Below, one piece after another: positions 7,778 through 14,669 of a DNA stretch of 22,971 nt. The notes beneath the pieces were generated by a model. That model ran no database searches. It saw only the letters and a program-made list of their open reading frames with translations, and had not been told where the DNA came from. Source of the DNA: Anaerolineae bacterium (GTDB taxonomy: Bacteria > Chloroflexota > Anaerolineae > Promineifilales > Promineifilaceae); the NCBI GenBank assembly GCA_028277515.1, contig JANQGC010000169.1, positions 1 to 22,971 on the forward strand, read 5' to 3'. Both the position numbers and the translations under genes were made by a program. The stretch's first letter is position 1. Each line of letters begins with the position of its first letter.

Positions 7778-8692
7778 TCAACCCACCGCAACCAGTAGCA
7801 ATCCCACTGTCACCACCCCAATCCCGATCAACTTCGGCCGGTATCGCGGCTCGCCCTGCAGCGTCATACCTAAAAATGCACCGATTGGGATGCTTAACTG
7901 GCGAAATGCAGCCACATAACTGACATTGCTGGCGTAGGCCATTGATGCTAGAAACAGTCCATAAGTCGTCATGATCACGACCCCAGTAACCAGAGCAGTG
8001 ACCATCAAAGAACGCCGGCCCAACAAACGGCCGAGATGACGTCGCTCCGGGCGGAAAAGCAAAGTAGCCAGACCGAGCATAACGGCCGTGCTGATCATCT
8101 GCAAGGATATAAACAATAGCGTCGCTTCCCCGTTCGACAAGGGGGTTCCCGGCATATGTCGCAGCTGGTGCAGCGCCTGGTCATCGATTAACGTATACGC
8201 CGTCGTACCTACAGCGGCAACCAGGGCCATCACCGTTACCCAATCCGTATAGCGACTCAGGCGGACAGCACGAAATGCCGGCAGTGGCAGCACAATACAA
8301 CCAAACGTGATCATGCCCATGCCCAGAAGCGCCCCGCCACCGATCGCCCCTCCCTGACCCAGGATCATCGTCAGTGCGGCAATGAGCAAAACCGGCAAAG
8401 CGCGCGCCAGGGGATAGGCCAGGGATATATCACCATGCCGGTACGCGCCGGCTAGGCCGGTGAAATACACCGTTTGAGCCACACCCGTCAACAAAACCAG
8501 CCGCCAAACGGCCGTCGGAATCTGCCCCAGGAGCGACCATTGCCAGATCAGCACGGGCACCATGATCAACGCTGCGGGCACGGCCGCTAAAAAGAAAAAA
8601 GCCAACGAAGGATCACGTCGCTTGCTGGCAAAGTTCCAGCCGGCATGCATAAAAGCGGAAGTCATGACCAATAGCAGAGCAATCCGGCTCAT
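7778..8692 (-). CDS. EamA/DMT-family membrane transporter
   Basis: 304 residues with about ten hydrophobic helices, the two-times-five layout of EamA drug/metabolite transporters. Family-like features are the MHAGWNFASKR start, the GDISLAYPLARALPVLLIA segment closing the first half, and SNVSYVAAFRQLSIPIGAFLG followed by a short charged loop (GEPRYRPKLIG) before the last helix. The substrate cannot be inferred. ATG 8692 is preferred over an upstream TTG (8728), because transporters of this family begin near MSRIALL; no close ribosome site is seen (GGGGGA lies about 12 nt away). It is divergent from the methyltransferase gene across 245 bp. Confidence 0.85.
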   Translation of the reverse strand: MSRIALLLVMTSAFMHAGWNFASKRRDPSLAFFFLAAVPAALIMVPVLIWQWSLLGQIPTAVWRLVLLTGVAQTVYFTGLAGAYRHGDISLAYPLARALPVLLIAALTMILGQGGAIGGGALLGMGMITFGCIVLPLPAFRAVRLSRYTDWVTVMALVAAVGTTAYTLIDDQALHQLRHMPGTPLSNGEATLLFISLQMISTAVMLGLATLLFRPERRHLGRLLGRRSLMVTALVTGVVIMTTYGLFLASMAYASNVSYVAAFRQLSIPIGAFLGMTLQGEPRYRPKLIGIGVVTVGLLLVAVG

Positions 8693-8837
8693 AAACAGAT
8701 GGTATCCCCCAGCATTACAATTGCGCAAATTCAGACCATCTCAATCTCTATCTTAATTGACCTTGACCTCATCCAGACAACCTGGACAGGATCAAATCCC
8801 GCAAGCGACAGCGATTGCGAAAGTGACTTTGCATCCA

Positions 8838-8883
8838 CACCCATTAACCATTAATCCTTCATCAATTCACCCATTAACCATTA
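8838..8883. repeat. Two-copy 16-bp direct repeat
   Basis: CACCCATTAACCATTA occurs at 8838-8853 and 8868-8883, a 30-bp period, in the gap between divergent genes. It may be regulatory or a slippage product; nothing else stands out in 8693-8937. Confidence 0.55.
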
Positions 8884-8937
8884 TTCTCCCCTTCCAATCC
8901 CTTGCCCAAACTCCACACCCCAACTACCATTACTCGC

Positions 8938-10134
8938 ATGAACTGCATCTACTGCGACAAAATCAGTGCAAGCGATCCCCAATATAAAGGAAGAGAAGCC
9001 CAATTCGACCTGCAGTCGGCCGCACCGCGCTGCTCATGGCACTGGCGTTTCCATTGCGCCTACTGTGGCGAACCCTCCCATTTCATGGCCCTGGCCTACT
9101 GCCCCGCCCAGAACGCCTTTTTCTGCCTGAACTGCGCCGGAGAAACCCGGGAAATCGCCGAACCCTTTTGGGCCTGGAACTACTACTTCACCTACCGCTC
9201 TCCCTGGACCGGGCAGTGGCAGCCCGCCCTGGACCGCCTGGAATTTGAGCGACGCCATCCCCTGCAAAATCGCAAAACATCCTCCAGAGCGTTGGCTGTC
9301 CTGGACCACCAGACCCAATTCGTGCGCTATCCCATTAAACGTCTGCAATGGAAAGCTGAGCATAGCGTTGACGATGCCGCTGCCCGTGCCAACTGGAATC
9401 GCAATGCTGATCGCTGGGATGCCATGTACGATAAAGATGGCGACCGCAACCGGCGCTACATCAGCGACGAACCTATGCTGGCTTTGCTCGGTGAGGTTCA
9501 AGGGCTGAAAGTGCTGGACGTGGGCAGCGGCAACGGTTATTTATGCCGCAAGCTGGCCCGGCTGGGTGCGAATATGACCGGCGTGGAGTTGTCCGACCGC
9601 TTCCTGGCGATGGCCAGCGAAAAGGAAAGAGCACGGCCGTTGGACATCACCTATCACCAGGGTTCCGCGTCAAAAATGGATTTCCTGCCCGCCGAATCCT
9701 TCGACAAAGCGGTCAGTAACTACGTGCTCATGGATGTGCCCGATTATCAAGCCGCATTGGTCGAAGTGCATCGTGTCCTCCGTCCCGGCGGAATATTCGT
9801 CGCCGTGATCAGCCATCCCTGCTTCACCAGCGGCCCCGGCGGCTGGGTTATGCCCGCCCCGGACACCCCGCGCCGCGAAGACTGGCACGCCTTGCAGGTG
9901 GACAGCTACTTTCAGCGCGGACCGCGCCTCACCCAATGGGGTGAATTCGATCCCGTGCTGGGTTTTCACCGGCCTCTACGCGACTATTGGCAGGCCTTCC
10001 GCGCAGCCGGCTTCATCGTCGAAGATTTTGAAGAGCCAAGCATCAGCGAACGCGGCCGTCGCGAGCTGCCCCCCTCACGCGTAGAATACAGCCTGCGCAT
10101 CACCTATTCCTGCATCTTCAAGCTGCGCAAGTAA
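8938..10134 (+). CDS. Class I SAM-dependent methyltransferase with N-terminal zinc ribbon
   Basis: 398 residues. The first 70 hold cysteine pairs CIYC (3-6), CAYC (40-43) and FCLNC (63-66), plus C32 and C55, consistent with one or two zinc ribbons. A Rossmann methyltransferase domain follows, with motif I VLDVGSGNG (about 192-200), the post-I acidic VELSD (216-220) and the RVLRPGGIFVAVISHP strand typical of ubiE-like enzymes. The substrate is unknown. ATG 8938 is chosen because it starts directly at the first Cys pair; the in-frame TTG at 8902 would add a low-complexity leader read from repeats. No clear ribosome site precedes it. The residues between the ribbon and the domain (WAWNYYFTYRSPW) are aromatic-rich and unassigned. 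Confidence 0.85.
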   Translation: MNCIYCDKISASDPQYKGREAQFDLQSAAPRCSWHWRFHCAYCGEPSHFMALAYCPAQNAFFCLNCAGETREIAEPFWAWNYYFTYRSPWTGQWQPALDRLEFERRHPLQNRKTSSRALAVLDHQTQFVRYPIKRLQWKAEHSVDDAAARANWNRNADRWDAMYDKDGDRNRRYISDEPMLALLGEVQGLKVLDVGSGNGYLCRKLARLGANMTGVELSDRFLAMASEKERARPLDITYHQGSASKMDFLPAESFDKAVSNYVLMDVPDYQAALVEVHRVLRPGGIFVAVISHPCFTSGPGGWVMPAPDTPRREDWHALQVDSYFQRGPRLTQWGEFDPVLGFHRPLRDYWQAFRAAGFIVEDFEEPSISERGRRELPPSRVEYSLRITYSCIFKLRK

Positions 10135-10143
10135 ATTTCCAAT

Positions 10144-10386
10144 TCATCGAAATATCAAGTTACTCGATAATATAACCACGCTGTGACAAGCTATGAATCC
10201 AAGCTGTGACATCGGCGCTTTTGACATATACTCCTGGAAAACCTCTAGAGGTTCATCGAAATCGTCGAACATTCCCAAGATAGCATCGGCCGCCCCACCC
10301 AGGCGCCGTTCCTGCTGTGCTTCCGGCAGCACAACCAGCTTCACTAGCGGCTTATCTCGCTTGGCGATGATCACCTCTTCCAGCCT
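10144..10386 (-). pseudogene. Phd/YefM-type antitoxin remnant, 5' end lost
   Basis: Reading from an in-frame TAG just upstream, the frame gives RLEEVIIAKRDKPLVKLV, then RRLGGAADAILGMFDDFDEPLEVFQEYM. This is the second half of a Phd-type antitoxin, whose usual core is GEEVIIAKRGKPVAKL and whose C-terminus is FDEPLEDFKEYM. The N-terminal DNA-binding part is missing, and about 25 unrelated residues trail after EYM, so the natural stop is also lost. No VapC/Doc-type toxin follows; the methyltransferase ends 10 bp away. Confidence 0.65.
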
Positions 10387-10546
10387 CTATGTACAAGCAG
10401 AGGTTTGCCTCCATTGCGGTGAACGTTTCTATCCGCAAGAAACCGTGCGCCTTTTTGAACAAGTACGTGCCAAGTTGGGGCGTCAAGAACTGGATGACTT
10501 TCAACTCCTGGGGAAATCATTTACATTGCAGGAAACGGCCGATTAA
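10385..10546 (+). pseudogene. YgiT-type zinc-finger antitoxin remnant, 5' end lost
   Basis: The plus-strand frame encodes LYVQAEVCLHCGERFYPQ, then ETVRLFEQVRAKL, which matches the second CxxC and following helix of YgiT/MqsA-type antitoxins. The first CxxC and N-terminal strands are absent: sequence upstream of about 10385 is instead the antisense of the Phd remnant. The C-terminal helix is followed by FQLLGKSFTLQETAD and a normal stop. No start codon belongs to it, so it is treated as non-functional. Confidence 0.55.
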
Positions 10547-10555
10547 CACCCACAA

Positions 10556-11371
10556 TTACCAATCATCAAACAGTCCCAACTGTACCGCCCCATCGGGGTT
10601 CAAATCAACCCGCCGCGGCCGTAATTTCCCCTCATCCACACCCCCCTGGTTGTTAATCGTCTTCACAATCTTCGGCAGCGTATAACTCTCCAGCTCCTCC
10701 TTAATCTGCTTCGTATTAAAACGCAGCACCTTCCAACCTGCCGCCTCCAGGGCATTATTGCGCAGATTATCCTCGCCCCCCTTCTCCGGATTGGCGTGAT
10801 ATGCGTCGCCATCCGTCTCGATATCAATGTCCGCATGTTCACAGAAGACGGCGAAATCGAGCGCGAAATTTTGCTTGCCCACTTTCGTGAAAAACTCCCG
10901 TTCGGCCGGGATCTGCTGCCGTTTCAACGCCGCCCACAAACGATCCTCCAGTGGGCTTCCCGCGTATAAATCATTAATTTCCAGGGCATTGGCGAACTTA
11001 TGCCAGGTCGTAGGGATAAAGATAATGCGCCGGTAGCGGCGACTCAGAATCGGCCGTGGCAACTTCCGTAAAGGCTCAAAAAACAACTGGTAGTACGTGC
11101 GGCTGCTCTTGTCATTCTCCGGCTCCGAAGGGAAGAGATGGCGGCGCATCACCTTACGAATATCCAGCACCCGCGCGTAATAATGCACGCCATGCGCCTC
11201 CTTCCCAAACGTTTTGGTCATATAGAAAGCGATCCACTCCGGTGGCCACGCCTCGCGCAACCACTTGCCCGCGCTGCTCACAGGGATGCGATACCAGTGG
11301 TGGCGCTCCGCAATCGCCCAATCCTTCACATCCCTCATAATGGCTACTAAAACCTCACCGCGTCTGCTCAT
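10556..11371 (-). CDS. DUF559 (Vsr/PD-(D/E)xK-like) endonuclease-domain protein
   Basis: 271 residues. The N-terminal 130 residues form an unassigned domain (WYRIPV, WPPEWIAFYMTK, then HYYARVLDIRKV). A DUF559 domain begins at INDLYAGSPLEDRLW (about 132-146). Its restriction-like core includes E142, FALDFAVF with D172, DIDIETDGDAYH with E185, and AGWKVLRF (211-218), the last being the usual Vsr-like strand. DNA cleavage is expected from the fold but is unproven for most members. ATG 11371 has no strong ribosome site; ATG 11338 is an alternative. It lies 9 bp from the YgiT remnant, convergent with it. Confidence 0.8.
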   Translation of the reverse strand: MSRRGEVLVAIMRDVKDWAIAERHHWYRIPVSSAGKWLREAWPPEWIAFYMTKTFGKEAHGVHYYARVLDIRKVMRRHLFPSEPENDKSSRTYYQLFFEPLRKLPRPILSRRYRRIIFIPTTWHKFANALEINDLYAGSPLEDRLWAALKRQQIPAEREFFTKVGKQNFALDFAVFCEHADIDIETDGDAYHANPEKGGEDNLRNNALEAAGWKVLRFNTKQIKEELESYTLPKIVKTINNQGGVDEGKLRPRRVDLNPDGAVQLGLFDDW

Positions 11372-11375
11372 AAGA

Positions 11376-11450
11376 TTCTATCGTAGCCGAGGATTCCATT
11401 CCTCGCCAGTCCTGCCGCTTAAGAGTGTAGCGCGAGCTTTCCAGCTTGCG
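11376..11450. repeat. Short palindromic intergenic repeats
   Basis: GTAGCCGAGGATTCCATTC (near 11376) contains the hairpin CGAGGA-TTCCAT-TCCTCG. The minus strand near 5300-5318 reads GTAACCGAGGATTCCATTC, differing at one base, so this is a dispersed element. A second imperfect hairpin, CGCGAGCT-TTCC-AGCTTGCG, lies at about 11430-11449. No coding potential is seen in 11372-11585. Confidence 0.5.
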
Positions 11451-11532
11451 GCTAAAAACCTTTCGCTAGAGGACAGGCTTGGAGTGACGAAGTCAGAGTC
11501 AAGTTTCAGCAGTATGTTACAATACAAGCCGA

Positions 11533-11564
11533 GATTGGTTCAATCGAGAAAGATTGAACCAATC
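11533..11564 (+). repeat. Perfect 13-bp hairpin before the basic-protein gene
   Basis: GATTGGTTCAATC, loop GAGAAA, GATTGAACCAATC. It ends 21 bp before ATG 11586 and directly ahead of the GGAGGAGGG ribosome site, so in the mRNA it would sit close to the ribosome-binding region. Confidence 0.7.
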
Positions 11565-11585
11565 ATCAGGCAGGAGGAGGGTGAA

Positions 11586-12521
11586 ATGGATCATCCATTT
11601 GAAATTGGCAAGCAGTACAAAAATCACATCGGCCGTTATCAGGTCTTAACCATCGAGCCGCCGAAGATGTTGGTCCGCTATGATGACGGCCGTGAACAGA
11701 TCCTGACCATTGAGACCCAAGCCCGCATATGGACCAATATGGCCATTGATGAGCGGGCTGCCAGGAAAAAATCGGGGCGTCCCAAAAAATCGAAAAGGAA
11801 GCGTCGCGGCCGTGCCTGGAGCAAGCGCGGACATAAATTTACCGGGCTAAAAGAGAGCGACTTCAAGACCAGCATCAGCTATACCACCTGGCGCGGCAGG
11901 CAAAGTTTAGGCGGATTAGTAGGCTTGTTACTGAGCGAAGCCACCAGGCAATTCTACCAATCCTACGCCGTCGCCCGTCGCCCCCAGGTACATATCTATC
12001 TGCCCGACCATTTCGACACCAAAAACGGCTATCCCTATGCCAAATTAGAACTGCGCCTCGATGAAACAGCCGCCTATACCCGTTTCTATGTGGAGAAGGG
12101 AGACGAGAGTAGTAAGATGAATAAAAAATGGCACTGGTATAACTTTCTACATGCCCTGGAAACAGATAAAAAATTACAGAAGCAGATCTTGCAGGCGATG
12201 ATCGATCATGACCTGTACTGGAACATTGAGCAGTGGCACGATGACATCTACAATTGGACCAATCTCACCGGCGTTTCCTCACGCTTCCCCTTATTCGCTA
12301 AAATTTTGCGACAAGATCCTTACCGATTCCAGGGCACTTTCCTCATCCTCAAACAGATCCGGATCTTGGGCAAACACCTGCTCAGCTATTTCCCGCACGG
12401 GACGCTGTCCGTCCATCAGATTCAGAATATGTTGCGTAATTTTACCCTTCTTACTCAATGCCGGTTGGTGAGCCAGGTCACGGCGCGACATTCTTTCGAT
12501 GGAAATCGGCTCCCCGAATAG
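11586..12521 (+). CDS. Unknown protein with basic AT-hook-like linker; 3' end antisense to next gene
   Basis: 311 residues from ATG 11586, which has GGAGGAGGG 4 nt upstream; frame extensions before it are noncoding repeats. Residues 5-52 form a small beta-rich domain (FEIGKQYKNHIGRYQVLTI, RYDDGREQ, QARIWTNM). Residues 60-84 are a strongly basic linker (SGRPKKSKRKRRGR) likely to touch nucleic acid. A mixed domain follows (HIYLPDHFDTKNGYPYAKLE, RFYVEKGDESSK). From about residue 236 the frame runs antisense through the PqqD-like end of the methyltransferase gene. These last 76 residues are probably not native, and the original 3' end may have been lost at about 12290. The family is not recognised; nucleic-acid binding is inferred from charge only. 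Confidence 0.7.
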   Translation: MDHPFEIGKQYKNHIGRYQVLTIEPPKMLVRYDDGREQILTIETQARIWTNMAIDERAARKKSGRPKKSKRKRRGRAWSKRGHKFTGLKESDFKTSISYTTWRGRQSLGGLVGLLLSEATRQFYQSYAVARRPQVHIYLPDHFDTKNGYPYAKLELRLDETAAYTRFYVEKGDESSKMNKKWHWYNFLHALETDKKLQKQILQAMIDHDLYWNIEQWHDDIYNWTNLTGVSSRFPLFAKILRQDPYRFQGTFLILKQIRILGKHLLSYFPHGTLSVHQIQNMLRNFTLLTQCRLVSQVTARHSFDGNRLPE

Positions 12522-13439
12522 GGTCGATTGTTTAAATTGCGCCCGCACCCTGGATGGGTCCCCTTGTTCAACGATTTGGGTATCCCAGCGCCATACATAA
12601 CTGTCGCCCACCAGGTTGGCCTTGATTTGCATCGCCACAACGTCCCCGGCGAGCAAATCAACGGGTTGCTTCCAGGGTATGAAACTATTGCCATAGACCA
12701 ACTCCGGCTCCCGCGGGTGGGTAGAATATCCGATATCCGGAGCCAGGAGGGCATCAAACCACATGGTGAAGCCATGCACGGTGACATCCTTTGCAATTGG
12801 CCACCGTAATTCTCCACTAACGTTCGGCTGATTTATTTGGGAGTAATCGAGCGTGGCCCATAACTGTCCGGCGCTGACGATCTGCTCCTCCTTTATCCGT
12901 TTGCCCATCCAATAGTTACGCAAATATTTTTGCGGCGCGCTCAAGTCAAAATCATAGGTATTCCCTTTCCAGGGCAAAACCGCTTCCTCAAATAAATCAG
13001 GCGCGCTGACCAGCGCCGCCCAAATACGGTCCTGGCGCGGGATCAAGACACCACCGGGCGCCAGCAGCCGTTCCCGGGCATCAATGATAGAAGGGATATG
13101 CTGGGAAAAAAGGGGCACTTTGCCCCGCAAATCGGAGACAATGACCGTCACTTTCTCCGGCAGCATTACATCGGTGGACATCTCCTGAAAAAAAGTGATC
13201 TTGCCGGAAAGGCCATTGCGCGCGGCCGTTTCTCGCGCCACAAGAATCGCATCGGATGGCTCAATAGCGTACACATGGCGCGCGCCCAGCCGTGCGGCAA
13301 CCATAGCGAAAATGCCCGTCCCCGTGCCAATGTCAATAACGACACTGTCTTCATCAATGACCTGCTCCATCGTCTGCACATAGGCATCAGAGCGGATCTT
13401 ATCGCCAATCATCCTGCCAAATGAACGTATGCTATACAA
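12291..13439 (-). CDS. PRMT/PrmA-like methyltransferase with C-terminal PqqD-like domain
   Basis: 382 residues. It opens with an amphipathic lead (YSIRSFGRMIGDKIRSDAY) and SAM motif I VVIDIGTGTGIF (33-44), then AIEPSD for ribose binding (E60). The downstream beta-barrel resembles protein-arginine methyltransferases, but the PRMT double-Glu loop is not present; the matching place reads SDLRGKVPLF, so arginine specificity is doubtful. The last 60 residues (HILNLMDGQRPVREIAEQVF, then ALESVRILSQ) look like a PqqD/RRE winged helix that binds a leader peptide. The start is TTG 13439, supported by AGGAG 6 nt upstream. It is the last gene of the RiPP-like operon, 119 bp after the kinase gene, and probably methylates the peptide product. 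Its 3' 231 bp overlap the convergent gene. Confidence 0.8.
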   Translation of the reverse strand: MYSIRSFGRMIGDKIRSDAYVQTMEQVIDEDSVVIDIGTGTGIFAMVAARLGARHVYAIEPSDAILVARETAARNGLSGKITFFQEMSTDVMLPEKVTVIVSDLRGKVPLFSQHIPSIIDARERLLAPGGVLIPRQDRIWAALVSAPDLFEEAVLPWKGNTYDFDLSAPQKYLRNYWMGKRIKEEQIVSAGQLWATLDYSQINQPNVSGELRWPIAKDVTVHGFTMWFDALLAPDIGYSTHPREPELVYGNSFIPWKQPVDLLAGDVVAMQIKANLVGDSYVWRWDTQIVEQGDPSRVRAQFKQSTLFGEPISIERMSRRDLAHQPALSKKGKITQHILNLMDGQRPVREIAEQVFAQDPDLFEDEESALESVRILSQNFSE

Positions 13440-13463
13440 AAGAATCTCCTAAACACGTAAGAA

Positions 13464-13525
13464 AAATGACAGGCACTTTTTAGGCAATACTGCCTCAAGA
13501 AAATGAGTTGAAGTGCCTGTCATTT
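13464..13525. repeat. Nested hairpin, TGNCWGNCA family, inside the operon
   Basis: AAATGACAGGCACTT (13464-13478) and AAGTGCCTGTCATTT (13511-13525) are perfect 15-bp arms. The 32-nt loop holds a second hairpin AGGCA-ATAC-TGCCT (13482-13495). It sits between the kinase and methyltransferase genes and could attenuate or stabilise the message. Confidence 0.65.
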
Positions 13526-13558
13526 AGCTAAAATTATTTTTGAAAACACACCACTAAA

Positions 13559-14530
13559 TCAACCTGGGGCCACATCCTCCAAGATAACTCGACAAATCCT
13601 GGGCATTTGGCTGAAGCCACTGGGATAGCTTATTTTGCGCACTGGAATCTGCCGGACCAATTGCGACACCAACTGGAAACGATGAGACTGCTCATTTTTG
13701 CTGCCGCTGCGATACTCGAAAAAACGGCGTTGCAACAATTCAATCACGGCCGTTGTCGGCGGCACAGCCGAAATCCTCACCGACCGATCAGGATCTTGCG
13801 GCAAGCGCTGCTGCGGCAAGTAAAAGCAGGCCATAGACTGCGCGGCGGCATGAAACTGGCCGAAGCCGGCCGGCCCGACCGGAACCCGGTGCTTATCAAT
13901 CAGGGGGTGGATGCGCTCAGTGGGCGGAGCATGATCCAGGATGCGGTTGACGTCTTCCGCCCAGAAACGCATCTGCGGATAACCGGCATGGGCGACAAAG
14001 CCTGCGGCCTGTCCCTCAATATGCAAAATATCATCGGTCAGGAGCGGCAACCCCATCTGCATCATAGCCGCCGCCAGGCTGCTTTTGCCGCCATGATTGG
14101 CGGCCAGGAAAGCAACGGCGCGACCATCGACGGAGACAGCCGACGCATGCAGCATCAATCCGCCCATCTTTTCTAACCAATAAGCAAGCACGCGTCCCAA
14201 AAAGTGAATCTCCACCAAATAAGCGTAGTCTTCATCCAGAACATGGCAGACAATCTGGTCCGCCCAACAATAAAAATCGGCCACATCGCTAAAATGCAAG
14301 ACATCAAACTGCTTCGTCTGGTAGATGGTCAAGATAGACCGGCCGTCTGCCAATATATAAGGGCTAACAAAGGAAGGTTCGCTCTTCTGCCACTCGCCAT
14401 CAAACGGGGCCTGGTCAAGGCATCTGAACACCAGGTTTGCCGGACCTTGGGTCTTTAATATATGGTTGGCAAAGGGGAAGTCGGAGGCGATCCGCAGCCC
14501 AAAAATTTGATAGACGGGAAAATCATTCAT
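13559..14530 (-). CDS. HprK-like P-loop kinase of a RiPP-like operon
   Basis: 323 residues. The first half is a family-specific domain with no clear motif. Residues about 124-172 are the HPr-kinase core: GLMLHASAV with the conserved His, the P-loop AANHGGKSSL (Lys about 149) and LPLLTDDIL, the HprK-type Mg-binding Asp pair. The first Gly of the usual GxxxxGKS is replaced (Ala), a variant worth noting. Relatives in lasso-peptide clusters phosphorylate a Ser of the precursor, and phosphorylation of the peptide is the likely role here. ATG 14530 shares one base with the stop of the 36-codon frame upstream (TGATG); GTG 14533 is an alternative start. It lies 139 bp after the asparagine-synthetase-like gene. 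Confidence 0.8.
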   Translation of the reverse strand: MNDFPVYQIFGLRIASDFPFANHILKTQGPANLVFRCLDQAPFDGEWQKSEPSFVSPYILADGRSILTIYQTKQFDVLHFSDVADFYCWADQIVCHVLDEDYAYLVEIHFLGRVLAYWLEKMGGLMLHASAVSVDGRAVAFLAANHGGKSSLAAAMMQMGLPLLTDDILHIEGQAAGFVAHAGYPQMRFWAEDVNRILDHAPPTERIHPLIDKHRVPVGPAGFGQFHAAAQSMACFYLPQQRLPQDPDRSVRISAVPPTTAVIELLQRRFFEYRSGSKNEQSHRFQLVSQLVRQIPVRKISYPSGFSQMPRICRVILEDVAPG

Positions 14531-14640
14531 CACGTCCCACCGCTACTCAAAAACAACATTTTTTGTAAGTCAGGCATCCTGGATGCCGGTCTGTCGGGGC
14601 GCATTTGAGCATGCGCATTTACAACCGTTTCTTTCCTCAT
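14530..14640 (-). CDS. Possible 36-residue peptide, candidate RiPP precursor
   Basis: ATG 14640 to TGA 14530, reading MRKETVVNAHAQMRPDRPA then SRMPDLQKMLFLSSGGT. It starts 29 bp after the asparagine-synthetase-like stop and its own stop overlaps the kinase start, the expected place for a small operon gene. PDLQKML resembles the P-x-L-x-x-L part of lasso leader peptides. Against it: no strong ribosome site, a 36-codon open frame is not rare by chance (about one in five or six), no Tyr three residues before the Pro, and nothing after the terminal Thr to serve as a ring-forming core. Confidence 0.35.
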   Translation of the reverse strand: MRKETVVNAHAQMRPDRPASRMPDLQKMLFLSSGGT

Positions 14641-14669
14641 TGAGCGGCCTGCGGCCCTGGATTCTCTCG

